DNA of 64,000 nucleotides. Source: Mycobacterium fragae. GTDB lineage: Bacteria > Actinomycetota > Actinomycetes > Mycobacteriales > Mycobacteriaceae. How positions within the stretch are numbered: the first letter of the stretch is position 1; the number at the start of each line of letters is the position of its first letter. A model generated the notes under the pieces. The model saw nothing but the letters and a program-made list of their open reading frames with translations, was not told the DNA's origin and made no database searches. Position numbers and translations under genes: made by a program. This document shows, one piece after another, positions 53,801-62,985 of the stretch. The stretch covers positions 124,001 to 188,000 of the forward strand of contig NZ_LQOW01000028.1 in NCBI RefSeq assembly GCF_002102185.1, read 5' to 3'.

Positions 53801-56800
53801 ATCCAATCCGTTGAGCCGCCCGGCTAGATCGGCGGTGGTGAGCACGGCCAGCGGTGTGGCGTCGGCGAGCATGAACTCGATGCGCGCCCGCGGATGCTCG
53901 GTATCGATGGGCAGATAGGCCGCCCCGGTTTTCAGCACCGCGGTGATCGCGGCGATCGCCTCGGCTGAGCGCTCCATCAGCAACCCCACCACAGCGCCGG
54001 GACCCACACCGCGCCCGGCCAACAGGTGGGCCAACCGGTTGGCGGCCTCATCGAGCTGGCGGTAACTCCACGAACACCCCTGGCATACCAGCGCCACCGC
54101 ATCCGGGCTGCGGGCCACCTGCTGGGCGAACAACACCGGAATCGAGGCCGGGGTGGGTGCGGGCTGGGTCAACACCGCCCGGTTGCCGATGCGATCCAAC
54201 CGGGCATGCTCGGCCTCATCGAGCAGATCCACCGACGACAACGAGCGCCCCGCATCGGCGGTCATCGCCATCAACACCCGCTGCAAGCGCTCGATGAGCG
54301 CCTCGATGCTGGCGGTATCGAAAACGTCGGTGCGAAATTCCACCGCCCCGCCAATCCCGGCGGGCTCACCGGCCTCGGTGAAGCGTTCACCCAACGAAAA
54401 CGCCACATCCATGCGCGCGCTGTGGGTGTCCAACGGTATCGAGGTGACCTCAAGGCCTTCCAACACCAAACCAGCGGCCGGATCGGTGTGCCCCGCGAAA
54501 TTCTGCCAGGCCAACATCACCTGAATCAGGGGATGATGCATCAACGACCTAGCCGGATTGAGCCGCTCCACCAACACTTCAAAAGGCACGTGTTGGTGTT
54601 CGAACGCCTCCAAACTGCGCGCCCGAACCTGGGCCAACAACTCCGTGAAGCTGGGATCACCCGTCAGATCGACACGCAACACCAAGGTGTTGACAAAAAA
54701 GCCCACCAACTCATCCAGGGCGGGATCACCACGACCAGCGACCACGAACCCCACCGCCACATCGGGGCTGGCGCTGATCTTGGACAACAACACCGCAAGG
54801 CCGGCCTGAACCACCATGAAACTGGTCGCGTTGTGCTCGCGAGCCACCCGGGCAACCTGCTGCTGCAGCCCCGCCGACCACTGCACCACCACACTGGCGC
54901 CGCGCTGATCAGCAACCGGCGGATAAGGCCGATCGGTGGGCAGCTCGACACGTTCCGGCATCCCGGCCAGGGTCCGCTGCCAAAACCCCAATTCACCAGC
55001 GATCGCACTATCGGGATCCGACTCGGCCCCCAACCACTCCCGCTGCCACAGCGCATAATCGGCATACTGCACCGCCAACGGCGCCCACCCCGGCCCCCGA
55101 CCCGCGCACCGCGCCCGATACGCCTGGCCCACGTCTCTGACCATGGGAGCCGGTGACCACCCATCAAAAGCTATGTGGTGCAACACAATCCCTACCACAT
55201 GCTGCTCGGGTCCCACCGAATAAATCTGCGCGCGAATCGGGATTTCGGCCGCCAAATCAAATCGATACCGCGCGAGTGCCACCAACTCGGCGGCTACATC
55301 TTGCTCCGGCAACGACACCACCGTCGCCCCTCCGCGCCGCCACATCCCCGACTGGGCCGGCAACACTTCCTGAAACGGCACACCGTCGATGTCGGGAAAT
55401 ATGGTGCGCAGCGATTCGTGGCGAGCCACGACATCATCGAGGGCGGCGTCCAGCGCGTCGATATCCAGCGCCCCGTTGATCCGAAACGCGGTCGGCATGT
55501 TGTAGGTCGCAACGCCGCCCTCGAATTGGCTGAGGAACCACAACCGCTGCTGGGCATACGACAACGGGACTCGTTCCGGGCGCGGCATCACCCGCAGCGG
55601 CGGGCGGGCCGGGCCGCCACGATGACGGTGCAGATACTCGGCGAGACCCCCGACGGTAGACGCGTCAAACAGATACCGCACCGGCACTTCCCGGCCCAAG
55701 CCCAACTGCAGTCGCGCGCTCACCCGGGTGGCGATCAGTGAATCGCCACCTAGGGCAAAGAAGTCGTCATCAAGCCCGATTCTGTCTAGGCCCAGCACCT
55801 CGGTGAACACCTGGGCGACGATCTTTTCCGTCTGCGTCTGCGGCGCCCGGAAGGGTGTGCCGGCAAACACCGGTGCGGGCAGCGCCTTTCGGTCGATCTT
55901 GCCCGAGGAGGTCAATGGGAACTGCTCGAGCACCACAATGTGGGCGGGCACCATGTAATCGGGCAGCCGCGCGCTCAATTGCTGCCGGACCGCGCTGAGC
56001 TTGGTGTTGGTCTGGGGGTCATTGGCATTGGTGCTGCGGTGGCGGGCCCCGGCGGGGGCCAGATAAAGGTCGGTCAGCGGCGGGGTGTGCTGGGGATCGG
56101 TGGGGGCCAGGAAGACGGCATCGAGCGTGCCGGGTTGGGCGCCCCAAGTGACCGCGACGTGGTATCCGGTGGTTTTACCGAGGCGGTGCAGTTGTTCGGG
56201 GGTCGCGGTTTCGGATACCGCGGCGGCGCTGGCTTGGGCCTGTGCCTCGGCCAGGGGCAGGCCGGCGGCGATGGCTTGTTCGAGGTGGACGTCGGTGATC
56301 AGTCCGGCGCGGGGGATCTCGGTGATGCGCACGACGGTGGGACGTTGAGAGATCAACCGGGTGTGCAGCTCGTCCAGGCCCGCACATTGGGTCCACGCCC
56401 AGGTGGGTGCGCTGGCCAGTGAGCGTATCGGTGTAGGGATTTTATAGACAATGACGTCGTAGCGGTAGCGGTTGAGTTCGTTGTCGGCCAATCCGCGTTT
56501 GACTTCGATGTCGAGTCCAGCTACCGACACATGGTCAAGGGCCCAGGCAGTGAAAAACTCTGGCGCCAGCAGCAATTCGGGTTCGCTGACCAAGGCGCGA
56601 TAGACGCGTTGGCGGATTTCGGCCGTCTCGGTGGTGGTGGTGCGGGCGAGCGCGACGGCGGTTTGGAACGCGCCCTGCAGGGTGTGGTTGCGCACATCGC
56701 CGATGAATAATCTCCCGCCAGGGACCAGCAGATGCAAGGCATTGTCGATGACCTCAGCCAGGTACCGCGCGTTGGGGAAGTACTGGATAACCGAGTTGAG

Positions 56801-59800
56801 AATGATGGTGTCGAAGTAGCCCTCCGGCAGTGAGTCGGTGACGTGGGCGGGTTGGGTCAGCAGCTGGACCCGATCACGCCACGGGATCTGCGACTGCTCC
56901 AGCGAACCGGCGAGGTTGTCGATAGCCAGTGCTGACATGTCGGTGCCGACATAGTGCTCACACCGCGGGGCGATCTGTGACAACACCAGCCCCGACCCCG
57001 CACCTATCTCCAACACGCGCCGCGGCTGCAGGGCCATGATCCGATCCACCGTGGCCGAACGCCACTCCATCATCTCCTCGAGCGGAATCGGATCATCGGT
57101 GTAGCTGCTGTTCCAGCCCCGAAAATCCATGCCGAACTCTGGCACCGCGACCTCTGCGCCGTACAGCTCGTCGTACATGTGTTGCCACTGTTCGACCACT
57201 TCAGCGTCGCGGTCAGCGGCGGTCGTGTGTTCGAGGGTGATGTAAGCGATCAGGCGATAGCCGGTGGTGCTGGGGCGCGCGGTGGCGACGGCCTGAGTGA
57301 CCTGCGGGCAGGCCAGCAGGGTGTTTTCGATTTCGCCGAGTTCGATGCGCTGTCCGCGCAGTTTGATCTGGGTGTCGCCGCGGCCCAGGTAATCCAGCGT
57401 GCCGGCTGGGGTCCAGCGCACCAGGTCGCCGGTGCGGTACATGCGCGCCCCCGCGCTCCCGTAGGGGTCGGCCACGAACCGTTCGGCGGTCAACTCCGCG
57501 CGGCCGACATAGCCGTGCGCTAGTGCGGCCCCGGCAAGATACAGTTCACCGACCACGCCGATCGGGGCCGGGTTCAGCCGCGAATCGAGCACCAGCGCGC
57601 ACACTCCCGGAATCGGGGCGCCGATGCTGGCCAGCTGCCCCGCCGACAGCGGTGCAGTGCAGGTGGCGCAGATGGTGGTCTCGGTGGGGCCGTAGCCGTT
57701 GAACATTCGCCGGCCCGGCGCCCAGTCGGCTACCAATTCCTGCGGACAGGCCTCCCCGGTCGTGATCAGCGTGTCCAGCCCGTCCAACCGGGCCCGATCC
57801 AGCGACGACAGCACTGTCGGGGTCAGCACCGCCGCGCTGACCTGCTGGTCCTGCAGCAACGCGGTTAACGCCTCCCCGGCATACACGTGCCGCGGCGAGA
57901 CCACCAACGTCGCGCCCGACCCGACCGCCCATAACCAGTCGAAGATCGACGCATCAAACATCGGCGAGGCGACCATCAGCACGCGCGCATCCGCGCCCAC
58001 CCCACACACCGCGCATTGCGCCGCGGCTAGCCCCAGCAGACCGGCGTGGCTGACCGCCACCCCCTTGGGGGCACCGGTAGATCCCGAGGTGAACATCACA
58101 TAGGCCGTGTTATTCGCGTCCAGCGCCGCCAGGCGGTCGGCGTCGGTGATCGCCTCCGCGCAGCGATCCGACACGTCCAGACCGTCGATGCGCAGCACTT
58201 TGCGCGCCCCGGCCACGGTGTCGGCACCACAGGTCACCACACACACCGCCGCCACCGCGTCCAACACCATGGCGATCCGCTCTACCGGATGGGCCCGATC
58301 CACCGGCACATACACCCCGCCAGCCTTCACCACGGCCCACCACGCCACCACCAGCTCGACACAGCGATCCATCGCCACGCCCACCGCACGCTCTGGACCC
58401 ACCCCGGCCTCGATGAGCACCCGCGCCAACCGCGTCGACCACTCATCCAGCTCGCGATACGACAACTTCCGGACGCCGTCGACCACGGCCACCGCGTCCG
58501 CATCGGTCGACGCCGTCGCAGCCAACAACTGCGGTGCCACCCCCACCGGGGCCCCTACACCAGCACCAGACCACTCCGACAGCACCAGATCACGCTCAGC
58601 GCGATCGAGCAACGACACCTCTCCTACCACCAGTGACGCATCTGCCACCAATAGGCGATCGAAGAGTAATTCCAGACGGGTTATGTGCCGGTCGATGTCG
58701 TCGGCCGTGTACCGGTCCGGATTCCAGGTGAATTGAATTCGCGGCGTGCCGTCACCCAGCTGCGGATAGATGTTTACTGCAAAGTCTTGTATGGGGTAGG
58801 TCGTCAACACGTTCGGTGTCGTTTCCGAAGGCCCAAAACGAACCGGGGTGGCGAAGTGGAGTACGTTGATCGCCGGGCCGAACTCGACGTTCATGTCGAG
58901 ATGTGTCGCATCGGCAATGAGGTCCGGCCAGCGCCGGAACTGCTGATGCCGCAGCGCAGCGACCACGGCCTCGGCGACCCGATCGGTCAGTGCACCAATC
59001 GTGTCTCTGTCATCGACGGAGATGAGCAGCGGCACCAGGTTCGACACCATGCCCGCACATTTCTTCAGCGGCGCCGCCGTGCGCGCCGAAACTGGTAGCG
59101 ACATCGAGACGTTCTGGCGCCCTGTGGTTTTCGCGATGAACACCGCCATTGTCGCGACAAACCTTGCGACATCTAACTGGGGCTGCCCGTTCTGCGTGAG
59201 TCGATGCGTGCACGCCAACTCGCGCACCACCGGGTGGCGGGGTGCCACTGACCTTCGCGTTCCGCCCAGGTCGGTGATGTCCAGGGGTCCGGTCAGGACC
59301 GTCTTCCAATACTCGGCATCGGCATGACTGCGTGAAGACTGCTGATACTTATCGTCTGCGTCACGGATCAGGGCAAACTCGGAGAAGTCGACTTCGCAGG
59401 TGGCGGGAGGGACTGATCCGGAGTAGACGGCCGCGATGTGCCGGATCAAGTTGTAGGCGCCATACCCGTCTAAGAGGACGTGGTGTGTACGCAGGTAGAA
59501 GTACGACAGGTTGTCGGTGATCCGGAGCAGCGCGAAGTTGGTGAGTCGGTCACGGACCAGGTCGATGGGGTGGCGGTAGTCGTTGTTCATCCAGCTGGTA
59601 GCAGCGGCTACCGGGTCACGCTCGGCACGCAGATCGATAGTGCGCAGGGTCTTGGGAAACGAGCGGTCGACTATGAAGACCGGTTCGCCGTCATCGAGGG
59701 ATAGCCGCGCACATGGTGTGCCGAACCGCGTTGCCGCCGCTTCGCACGCAACCATGAGCCGCTCGGCGTCGACATCGTGATCGATCGCGAAAAACGCGGC

Positions 59801-59905
59801 GAAGTTGTAAGGGACTTCGGGCTGGAGTTGTTGGGCGGCCCATATTGACCGCTGTGCGGCGGTTAACGATCCCAGCCTGTCTGGTTGCGTGCCGTAGTTG
59901 AGCAT
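47222..59905 (-). CDS. Three-module nonribosomal peptide synthetase with C-terminal tryptophan 2,3-dioxygenase-like domain
   Basis: A 4,227-residue synthetase. Approximate domains: C1 10-440 (H141-H142-V-L-L-D-G); A1 460-880, interrupted by an N-methyltransferase ~905-1190 (V-L-E-I-G-A-G-S-G), then the A1 end; T1 Ser1389; C2 1450-1890 (H-H-I-A-F-D-G); A2 1910-2400; T2 Ser2445; C3 2500-2940 (H-H-I-A-A-D-G); A3 2965-3455; T3 Ser3499; E 3550-3990 (N-H3672-L-A-V-D-V, F-N-Y-L-G-R); TDO-like 4026-4227. TDO residues equivalent to the bacterial heme, substrate and catalytic set are kept: His4063 (H-Q-T-S-E-L-W), Arg4125 (F-R), His4193, Thr4207 (G-T-G-G). No thioesterase or reductase is present. Residues ~1599-2450 and 2653-3504 come from a duplicated DNA segment. 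An initial C domain suggests acylated or upstream-fed initiation. Product likely contains N-methylated and tryptophan/kynurenine-type residues (inference). Confidence 0.92.
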   Translation of the reverse strand: MLNYGTQPDRLGSLTAAQRSIWAAQQLQPEVPYNFAAFFAIDHDVDAERLMVACEAAATRFGTPCARLSLDDGEPVFIVDRSFPKTLRTIDLRAERDPVAAATSWMNNDYRHPIDLVRDRLTNFALLRITDNLSYFYLRTHHVLLDGYGAYNLIRHIAAVYSGSVPPATCEVDFSEFALIRDADDKYQQSSRSHADAEYWKTVLTGPLDITDLGGTRRSVAPRHPVVRELACTHRLTQNGQPQLDVARFVATMAVFIAKTTGRQNVSMSLPVSARTAAPLKKCAGMVSNLVPLLISVDDRDTIGALTDRVAEAVVAALRHQQFRRWPDLIADATHLDMNVEFGPAINVLHFATPVRFGPSETTPNVLTTYPIQDFAVNIYPQLGDGTPRIQFTWNPDRYTADDIDRHITRLELLFDRLLVADASLVVGEVSLLDRAERDLVLSEWSGAGVGAPVGVAPQLLAATASTDADAVAVVDGVRKLSYRELDEWSTRLARVLIEAGVGPERAVGVAMDRCVELVVAWWAVVKAGGVYVPVDRAHPVERIAMVLDAVAAVCVVTCGADTVAGARKVLRIDGLDVSDRCAEAITDADRLAALDANNTAYVMFTSGSTGAPKGVAVSHAGLLGLAAAQCAVCGVGADARVLMVASPMFDASIFDWLWAVGSGATLVVSPRHVYAGEALTALLQDQQVSAAVLTPTVLSSLDRARLDGLDTLITTGEACPQELVADWAPGRRMFNGYGPTETTICATCTAPLSAGQLASIGAPIPGVCALVLDSRLNPAPIGVVGELYLAGAALAHGYVGRAELTAERFVADPYGSAGARMYRTGDLVRWTPAGTLDYLGRGDTQIKLRGQRIELGEIENTLLACPQVTQAVATARPSTTGYRLIAYITLEHTTAADRDAEVVEQWQHMYDELYGAEVAVPEFGMDFRGWNSSYTDDPIPLEEMMEWRSATVDRIMALQPRRVLEIGAGSGLVLSQIAPRCEHYVGTDMSALAIDNLAGSLEQSQIPWRDRVQLLTQPAHVTDSLPEGYFDTIILNSVIQYFPNARYLAEVIDNALHLLVPGGRLFIGDVRNHTLQGAFQTAVALARTTTTETAEIRQRVYRALVSEPELLLAPEFFTAWALDHVSVAGLDIEVKRGLADNELNRYRYDVIVYKIPTPIRSLASAPTWAWTQCAGLDELHTRLISQRPTVVRITEIPRAGLITDVHLEQAIAAGLPLAEAQAQASAAAVSETATPEQLHRLGKTTGYHVAVTWGAQPGTLDAVFLAPTDPQHTPPLTDLYLAPAGARHRSTNANDPQTNTKLSAVRQQLSARLPDYMVPAHIVVLEQFPLTSSGKIDRKALPAPVFAGTPFRAPQTQTEKIVAQVFTEVLGLDRIGLDDDFFALGGDSLIATRVSARLQLGLGREVPVRYLFDASTVGGLAEYLHRHRGGPARPPLRVMPRPERVPLSYAQQRLWFLSQFEGGVATYNMPTAFRINGALDIDALDAALDDVVARHESLRTIFPDIDGVPFQEVLPAQSGMWRRGGATVVSLPEQDVAAELVALARYRFDLAAEIPIRAQIYSVGPEQHVVGIVLHHIAFDGWSPAPMVRDVGQAYRARCAGRGPGWAPLAVQYADYALWQREWLGAESDPDSAIAGELGFWQRTLAGMPERVELPTDRPYPPVADQRGASVVVQWSAGLQQQVARVAREHNATSFMVVQAGLAVLLSKISASPDVAVGFVVAGRGDPALDELVGFFVNTLVLRVDLTGDPSFTELLAQVRARSLEAFEHQHVPFEVLVERLNPARSLMHHPLIQVMLAWQNFAGHTDPAAGLVLEGLEVTSIPLDTHSARMDVAFSLGERFTEAGEPAGIGGAVEFRTDVFDTASIEALIERLQRVLMAMTADAGRSLSSVDLLDEAEHARLDRIGNRAVLTQPAPTPASIPVLFAQQVARSPDAVALVCQGCSWSYRQLDEAANRLAHLLAGRGVGPGAVVGLLMERSAEAIAAITAVLKTGAAYLPIDTEHPRARIEFMLADATPLAVLTTADLAGRLNGLDVAVIDVNDPALANQPSTALPATPDPDDIAHLIYTSGTTGTPKGVAATHHNITQLLASDTDLPAGPGQVWAQCHSHAFDVSVWEIWGALLHGGRLVVIPDSITRSPNDFHDVLAGEHVTVLTQTPTAAAALSPQGLQSLTLVLGGEPCPAQVVDRWAPEQVVINGYGPTETTMCVTLTAPLTTDSGPPPIGSPVSQAALLVLDEWLHPAPIGVTGELYVAGPGISYGYWRRTGLTASRFVACPFAAPGTRMYRTGDLVRWAADGQLRYVGRADEQVKIRGYRIECGEVRAALTALDGVEQAAAITREDRPGDKRLVGYITGSADPAQARTQLAERLPAYMIPAAIVALEALPLTVNGKLDTRALPPPDYTTTHYRAPATPIEEILASIYAQILGLDHVGADDSFFDLGGDSLSAMRLIAAINTALDADLSVRTVFDAPTVARLAPRIGVGSSRLPRLAAVERPAVVPLSFAQNRLWFIDQLQGPSPVYNVAAALRLSGGLDVDALGAALADVVGRHESLRTVFPTVEGTPQQVVIPVERADFGWDVVDATGWSTTQLDAAINAAACSPFDLAAEIPLRARLFGVADQQHVLVIVLHHIAADGWSLRPLTADLSVAYASRCAGRGPGWAPLAVQYADYALWQREWLGAESDPDSAIAGELGFWQRTLAGMPERVELPTDRPYPPVADQRGASVVVQWSAGLQQQVARVAREHNATSFMVVQAGLAVLLSKISASPDVAVGFVVAGRGDPALDELVGFFVNTLVLRVDLTGDPSFTELLAQVRARSLEAFEHQHVPFEVLVERLNPARSLMHHPLIQVMLAWQNFAGHTDPAAGLVLEGLEVTSIPLDTHSARMDVAFSLGERFTEAGEPAGIGGAVEFRTDVFDTASIEALIERLQRVLMAMTADAGRSLSSVDLLDEAEHARLDRIGNRAVLTQPAPTPASIPVLFAQQVARSPDAVALVCQGCSWSYRQLDEAANRLAHLLAGRGVGPGAVVGLLMERSAEAIAAITAVLKTGAAYLPIDTEHPRARIEFMLADATPLAVLTTADLAGRLNGLDVAVIDVNDPALANQPSTALPATPDPDDIAHLIYTSGTTGTPKGVAATHHNITQLLASDTDLPAGPGQVWAQCHSHAFDVSVWEIWGALLHGGRLVVIPDSITRSPNDFHDVLAGEHVTVLTQTPTAAAALSPQGLQSLTLVLGGEPCPAQVVDRWAPEQVVINGYGPTETTMCVTLTAPLTTDSGPPPIGSPVSQAALLVLDEWLHPAPIGVTGELYVAGPGISYGYWRRTGLTASRFVACPFAAPGTRMYRTGDLVRWAADGQLRYVGRADEQVKIRGYRIECGEVRAALTALDGVEQAAAITREDRPGDKRLVGYITGSADPAQARTQLAERLPAYMIPAAIVALEALPLTVNGKLDTRALPPPDYTTTHYRAPATPIEEILASIYAQILGLDHVGADDSFFDLGGDSLSAMQVVARTRAAGLMCRPRDIFVEQTVAGLARAVTVGDGAGGSIDDGVGDVLATPIMRWLQSVHGPVEQFNLMAMLQAPAGVTETDVVLMVQALLDRHAMLRLRVDDDGAGGWSLHVPEAGSVDASTCLDSVDVLSDEALAKAQSRLNPAAGVMLSALWVASTGQLVLIANHLAVDVVSWRILLDDLNTAYAQHRLGQPIALPATGTSFARWASLLAEHARRPEVVAQADAWRKVGAIPAALPAVQPAVDTYATAGHMEVSLEVETTRVLLGEVPAAFDGGVQEILLIALALALTEFLGNGGAPIGIDVEGHGRHEELAPDVDLSRTVGWFTAKFPVSLTVGVLSWPQVVAGEPALGAVIKDAKEQLRALPHPLTYGVLRYLSTDVDLAGSDPPIGFNYLGRLGVPVQGPSADGDVWRIGYWGSLFTDSGNAGPPMPLVHTAAVNAVTVDAADGPQLHAMWTWAPSALDRAQVTRISRLWCDALGGICAHVRHGAGWLTPSDTAPAQLSDHANDIDAERKPASKRLRYADYLHLDELLGAVQPLFADGDRSAWSDERYFLVIHQTSELWVSQILADLELALESARLADFDRAIDRLKRANAVLELTLTTQSALQHLAVDDFHKFRPKLQGVSAAQSHQFAILLEGVRHAPVAALLEIVADRRHGDSINRRQKLQLGAQLDVFIAGLTRWRLVHLDVVRRFIGDSRGTGGTAGVGYLIDQLDQSCRRS
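49396..51949. repeat. 2,554-bp direct repeat, copy 1 (NRPS module 3: half C, A, T)
   Basis: Sequence is the same as 52558-55111 with a constant offset of 3,162 bp at every position compared, with divergence starting abruptly at both ends. It encodes residues ~2653-3504: the C-terminal half of C3, all of A3 and T3 through five residues past its Ser3499. No transposase, terminal repeats or target duplication are visible, so this is intragenic module duplication or gene conversion. Confidence 0.93.
52558..55111. repeat. 2,554-bp direct repeat, copy 2 (NRPS module 2: half C, A, T)
   Basis: Partner of 49396-51949, encoding residues ~1599-2450. The left boundary lies immediately after the T-domain serine motif G-G-D-S-L-S-A-M. 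The right boundary lies in C2, downstream of its HHxxxDG motif near A-R-C-A-G-R-G-P-G. The 608 bp between copies encode the rest of T2 and the unique N-terminal half of C3. Confidence 0.93.
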
Positions 59906-60468
59906 GATGACGGCGAACTCCCTATTTAGGGCCGGGATGCCCTGGAGATTGCAGTCGCTTTACTCCCAGGCTGGTGCCGGGGCGATCGCTGGATAAACGG
60001 CTGGCCGAGACGAACTCACGGCGCGGCCCGGCGCGCGGTCCAACGCCTGGGTCTGGCTTTGGTGCGATAAGACGATCGTTTGCATTGCCGAACTCGGTAA
60101 ACGACGCGTAGTCATCGAGCAGTCGTGTCAGAAAGCAGCTGTTGACCTCTTGCTGCGCGTGGCGGTGTGGTGGCAATGCCCCCTGCACGCCGACGATGGC
60201 ACTTCCTTCCCCCATCATCTAGACACGACCACCGGTGCCCGTCAGTTCAATCGAATGGCCACACCGCCCGATGGCCCGGTCCTTCGGCATCACAGCCTCT
60301 TGGCGACTCAGCTCTCGGCTACGGCCGCGCTCTACGCCGGACCTGCGCCCATATAAGGCCCTCGCCATCCCATTCGGATCGATTTCCAGTCGATGGATGC
60401 GTGTGCAGCGGCATCGGGCTACGTTCCCGCAGCTGTGCCTTCAGAGAAGGTTCAGACGTCGTGGCACA
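59906..60468. other. 563-bp intergenic region upstream of the NRPS
   Basis: No convincing gene. It should contain the NRPS promoter if the synthetase is not cotranscribed with the flavin monooxygenase. A small palindrome CCCTA-TT-TAGGG (59920-59931) lies 15 bp before the NRPS start. A GGGAG sequence about 12 nt before the ATG is a weak ribosome binding site. A 98-codon minus-strand frame (59922-60218) has no family likeness and is not called. Confidence 0.5.
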
Positions 60469-61869
60469 TCATCGCCCGTGTAACTCGGGGTCGGGTTCCG
60501 CCCGTAGTGTCGGCGCACGCATGGCCATTCTGGGTCGGCGGTTGGCTACGACTAGCCGCATCAGGAACGAGGGCCGCAGCAGCCGGGCTGGTGGGTCAAC
60601 AAAGTGCATCACACGAAGGAGCGCTTCGGCGACCACCGGATCGTTCGCGGCGGCCGCCTGCGCCTTGTCCATCGGCCAGCTCATCAAATGCCTTAGCGCC
60701 CAACGCCACCCACCTTGCTGGGACACGGTGAAATCGGTGAGTCGGTTCCCGTGCCAAACAGGGGCGATCTGCTGGGCAGTGGCCTTGAAAAATCGCCGGC
60801 TCAAGTCGCCGTCGCGATCGGCCAAGCAGTTTCGTAGCGCAACGGCCTGCAGCGCGGCCATGGTCATGCCTTGCATGTAGACCGGATTGAAGCTGCAGAT
60901 TGCGTCGCCTATCACCAGTAGCCCGGCTGGGAATCGGCCCATCTTGTCATAGCGTCTCCACGTGCTGGCCGGGTAACGCTGGGCAGACACCGCCCCGAGC
61001 GGCTCGGCAGCCCGCAACGCAGCGATCAGAAGAGGCGGCGCGAATTGCGCGGCGCACTCGATAATGCCGGCCAGGTCATCGGGCAGTTGGTAGCCGCCCA
61101 CGCCGAACAAGGTCACGATCCAGGTGCCGTGCTCGTAGGCCACAGCCACCACCCCGACTGGTCGTTCGGGCGTCGGGCCGACCGAGAAGCCCAATTTCTC
61201 GCCTACCATGCCCACGGGGATCCGCAAAAATTGACTGGCGTAGCTCAGCTGCACCGGGTAGCGCTGCTCGACCGGCCGCGGGTAGCCGAGGGTGTCGAGG
61301 AAGGCCGGCATGCGTGCGGAACGGCCCGTCGCATCGACCACCAGGTCGGCATCGAGCGTGGTTTCTTCACCTGTATCGCGGCTGGCCACCCGGGCACCGG
61401 TGACCCGATGGGCCCGCTCGGCGATCGGCTCGACGACATCATGGCCCTCCAGGATTCTCACATTCTCAAGGGCACGAACGCGCCGCCTGACATGAGACTC
61501 CAAAAATGGTCTGCTGGGTTGATAGATGACCAGCGACGCCGGGTCGGCAAATCCGCCTAAGTGGTCAAGCTCATGGCGGCCCAACCGGACATACATACGC
61601 GAGGGCTCATTGTCGAGGACGTTCGCGCCCGCGGTGACGAGTTCATCGAGCAGGCCGGGAAATAGCTCGCCCAGGGTCGTCGAGCCTTTACTCAGCAGCG
61701 CATGAAAATGCCGTCCCTGCGGGACACCCCGACGCTGCTCCGCACCGTCCGGCAGTTGGTCGCGCTCCACGAGGGTGACCGCCTCGTAAAACTCCGACAG
61801 CACCCGAGCAGCCAACAGGCCGGCCATACTCGCACCGCAGACAATGGCTCGCTGTCCGAGCTTGGTCAT
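60469..61869 (-). CDS. FAD-dependent monooxygenase/oxidoreductase of the NRPS cluster
   Basis: About 466 residues from the ATG at 61869, 5 nt after GAGGGGAG; an in-frame extension to 61968 has no site. Motifs are V-C-G-A-S-M-A-G (FAD fold), L-V-V-D-A-T-G-R-S-A-R-M-P (mid-region), and V-I-G-D-A-I-C-S-F-N-P-V-Y-M-Q-G-M-T (second FAD motif), typical of UbiH-like single-component flavin monooxygenases. No membrane span is evident. As the nearest gene upstream of the NRPS on the same strand, it may tailor the peptide or an aromatic precursor by hydroxylation or epoxidation. The 563-bp gap to the NRPS leaves cotranscription open. Confidence 0.83.
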   Translation of the reverse strand: MTKLGQRAIVCGASMAGLLAARVLSEFYEAVTLVERDQLPDGAEQRRGVPQGRHFHALLSKGSTTLGELFPGLLDELVTAGANVLDNEPSRMYVRLGRHELDHLGGFADPASLVIYQPSRPFLESHVRRRVRALENVRILEGHDVVEPIAERAHRVTGARVASRDTGEETTLDADLVVDATGRSARMPAFLDTLGYPRPVEQRYPVQLSYASQFLRIPVGMVGEKLGFSVGPTPERPVGVVAVAYEHGTWIVTLFGVGGYQLPDDLAGIIECAAQFAPPLLIAALRAAEPLGAVSAQRYPASTWRRYDKMGRFPAGLLVIGDAICSFNPVYMQGMTMAALQAVALRNCLADRDGDLSRRFFKATAQQIAPVWHGNRLTDFTVSQQGGWRWALRHLMSWPMDKAQAAAANDPVVAEALLRVMHFVDPPARLLRPSFLMRLVVANRRPRMAMRAPTLRAEPDPELHGR

Positions 61870-62029
61870 CGGCACTCCCCTCAAAAGAAACCCGATGACG
61901 GTGCCGGCCACAACGGCCGCCATTGTGTTATCACGATCCACAGCAGCCGCCGGTTCATACACCGTCAAGCCCGGCGACTATGCAAGCGACTTCGGAGATT
62001 CTCTTCTGCAGTTAGCCGCCGATCCTGGG

Positions 62030-62929
62030 TCAGGCGCCACCGATCGCAGTCGTCACCCGCACGATGCGCCGCCCGATCGAGTCGATCCGTTTGCGCGTCA
62101 AGGCCTGCAGCGGATGGACGGCCACGATCATCGCCACCCGGCCGCGGTGGTCGAACACCGGGGCGGCGATGGTGGCCACCGGCTGCGCTCGTCGCGGGGC
62201 AGCGTCATCGGAGAGGAAACCGATCGTGGTGAATTCGACCAACAGCTGATCGGTGATCTCCCGGACGTGCGCGGGCAGCCCGTCGCTGGGCAGCGTCCCA
62301 ACCACCTGGGCTGCCTGGGTCAGTGCCGGCGTCGTGCAGTCCACATCGAATCCGCGGTCGCGGGTGCGCGACAACACGTCTTCGAGGCGCCGCGCCAGCG
62401 CGGAGTTTGTCGCCGTGCCGCGCTCAATCCACGCCCGCTGCTCCTCGTCGGTGTCCCACGCCGCGAACGCGACCCCGAACGGCGGGGCGTAGCGGATCCG
62501 ATCGCCGGGTGCGCCGCCGGGCTGGCGTCCGCCATCCTCGAATGCGGTGATCACCAGCGAATCGCCGAACCGCTCCACGACCGAAGCGGCGTAGCCGAAT
62601 TCGTGCGCCAGCTCCAGGGCGGCTGTCCGGGCGGCGTGCGCCAGTGGGCGTGCCGTATCCATCCGTGCGGCCACCACCGCCAGGGCCGGACCCAGCGAAT
62701 ACGTCTTGTCGACGGGATCGCGGCTGGCCCAGCCGCGATCGCACAGCGTGGCCAGGATGGCGTGTGTGGTGGCCTGGGTAAGGCCGAGTTCGCGCACCAC
62801 GTCGGAGAACCTGAGCGGGTCGGTACCGCGCCGGGCGAGCAACTCGACGACGTCCAACACACGAGTGGTCGGGGCCGACGGGGGAATGGCTTGACTTCCT
62901 CTCGACGCGCTTTCTACTGTGAACCTCAA
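62030..62929 (-). CDS. IclR-family transcriptional regulator
   Basis: About 299 residues from a TTG at 62929; no ATG is available upstream of the DNA-binding domain. The N-terminal winged helix (residues ~22-80) reads T-R-V-L-D-V-V-E-L-L-A ... F-S-D-V-V-R-E-L-G-L-T-Q-A-T-T-H-A-I-L-A-T-L. The C-terminal ligand domain contains the usual G-x3-A-x-A-A-W and A-P-V-F-D-H-R-G-R-V. It is divergent from an alcohol dehydrogenase, with an inverted repeat between, and lies upstream of the flavin monooxygenase and NRPS. It may control either or both. Confidence 0.87.
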   Translation of the reverse strand: MRFTVESASRGSQAIPPSAPTTRVLDVVELLARRGTDPLRFSDVVRELGLTQATTHAILATLCDRGWASRDPVDKTYSLGPALAVVAARMDTARPLAHAARTAALELAHEFGYAASVVERFGDSLVITAFEDGGRQPGGAPGDRIRYAPPFGVAFAAWDTDEEQRAWIERGTATNSALARRLEDVLSRTRDRGFDVDCTTPALTQAAQVVGTLPSDGLPAHVREITDQLLVEFTTIGFLSDDAAPRRAQPVATIAAPVFDHRGRVAMIVAVHPLQALTRKRIDSIGRRIVRVTTAIGGA

Positions 62930-62933
62930 ATTA

Positions 62934-62950
62934 TCGAGATGCTATCTCGA
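62934..62950. promoter_or_regulatory. IclR operator candidate TCGAGAT-GCT-ATCTCGA
   Basis: A perfect 7-3-7 inverted repeat in the 56-bp gap between the IclR start and the dehydrogenase start, with a further half-site TCGAGGATAG (62955-62964) beside it. Flanking TTAT/AATAA extend the symmetry imperfectly. Position and shape suit an autoregulatory IclR binding site. Confidence 0.55.
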
Positions 62951-62985
62951 ATAATCGAGGATAGCCGAAGCCGGAGGATGTGCCA

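Noticed and set aside
49396..55111. Interpreting the 2.55-kb repeats as insertion sequences or transposons
   Set aside because: They encode NRPS domains in frame, lack transposase and terminal inverted repeats, and show no target-site duplications.
50864..55156. Two long plus-strand frames (375-376 codons at 50864 and 54026) opposite the NRPS
   Set aside because: They are antisense to A and C domains, are copies of each other because of the repeat, and have Pro/Arg/His-rich composition without any family motif. Such mirror frames are routine in high-GC coding DNA.
59922..60218. A 98-codon minus-strand frame just upstream of the NRPS
   Set aside because: No ribosome binding site, no recognisable family (in particular not MbtH-like), and low-complexity Pro/Gly/Arg content. 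Kept as non-coding.
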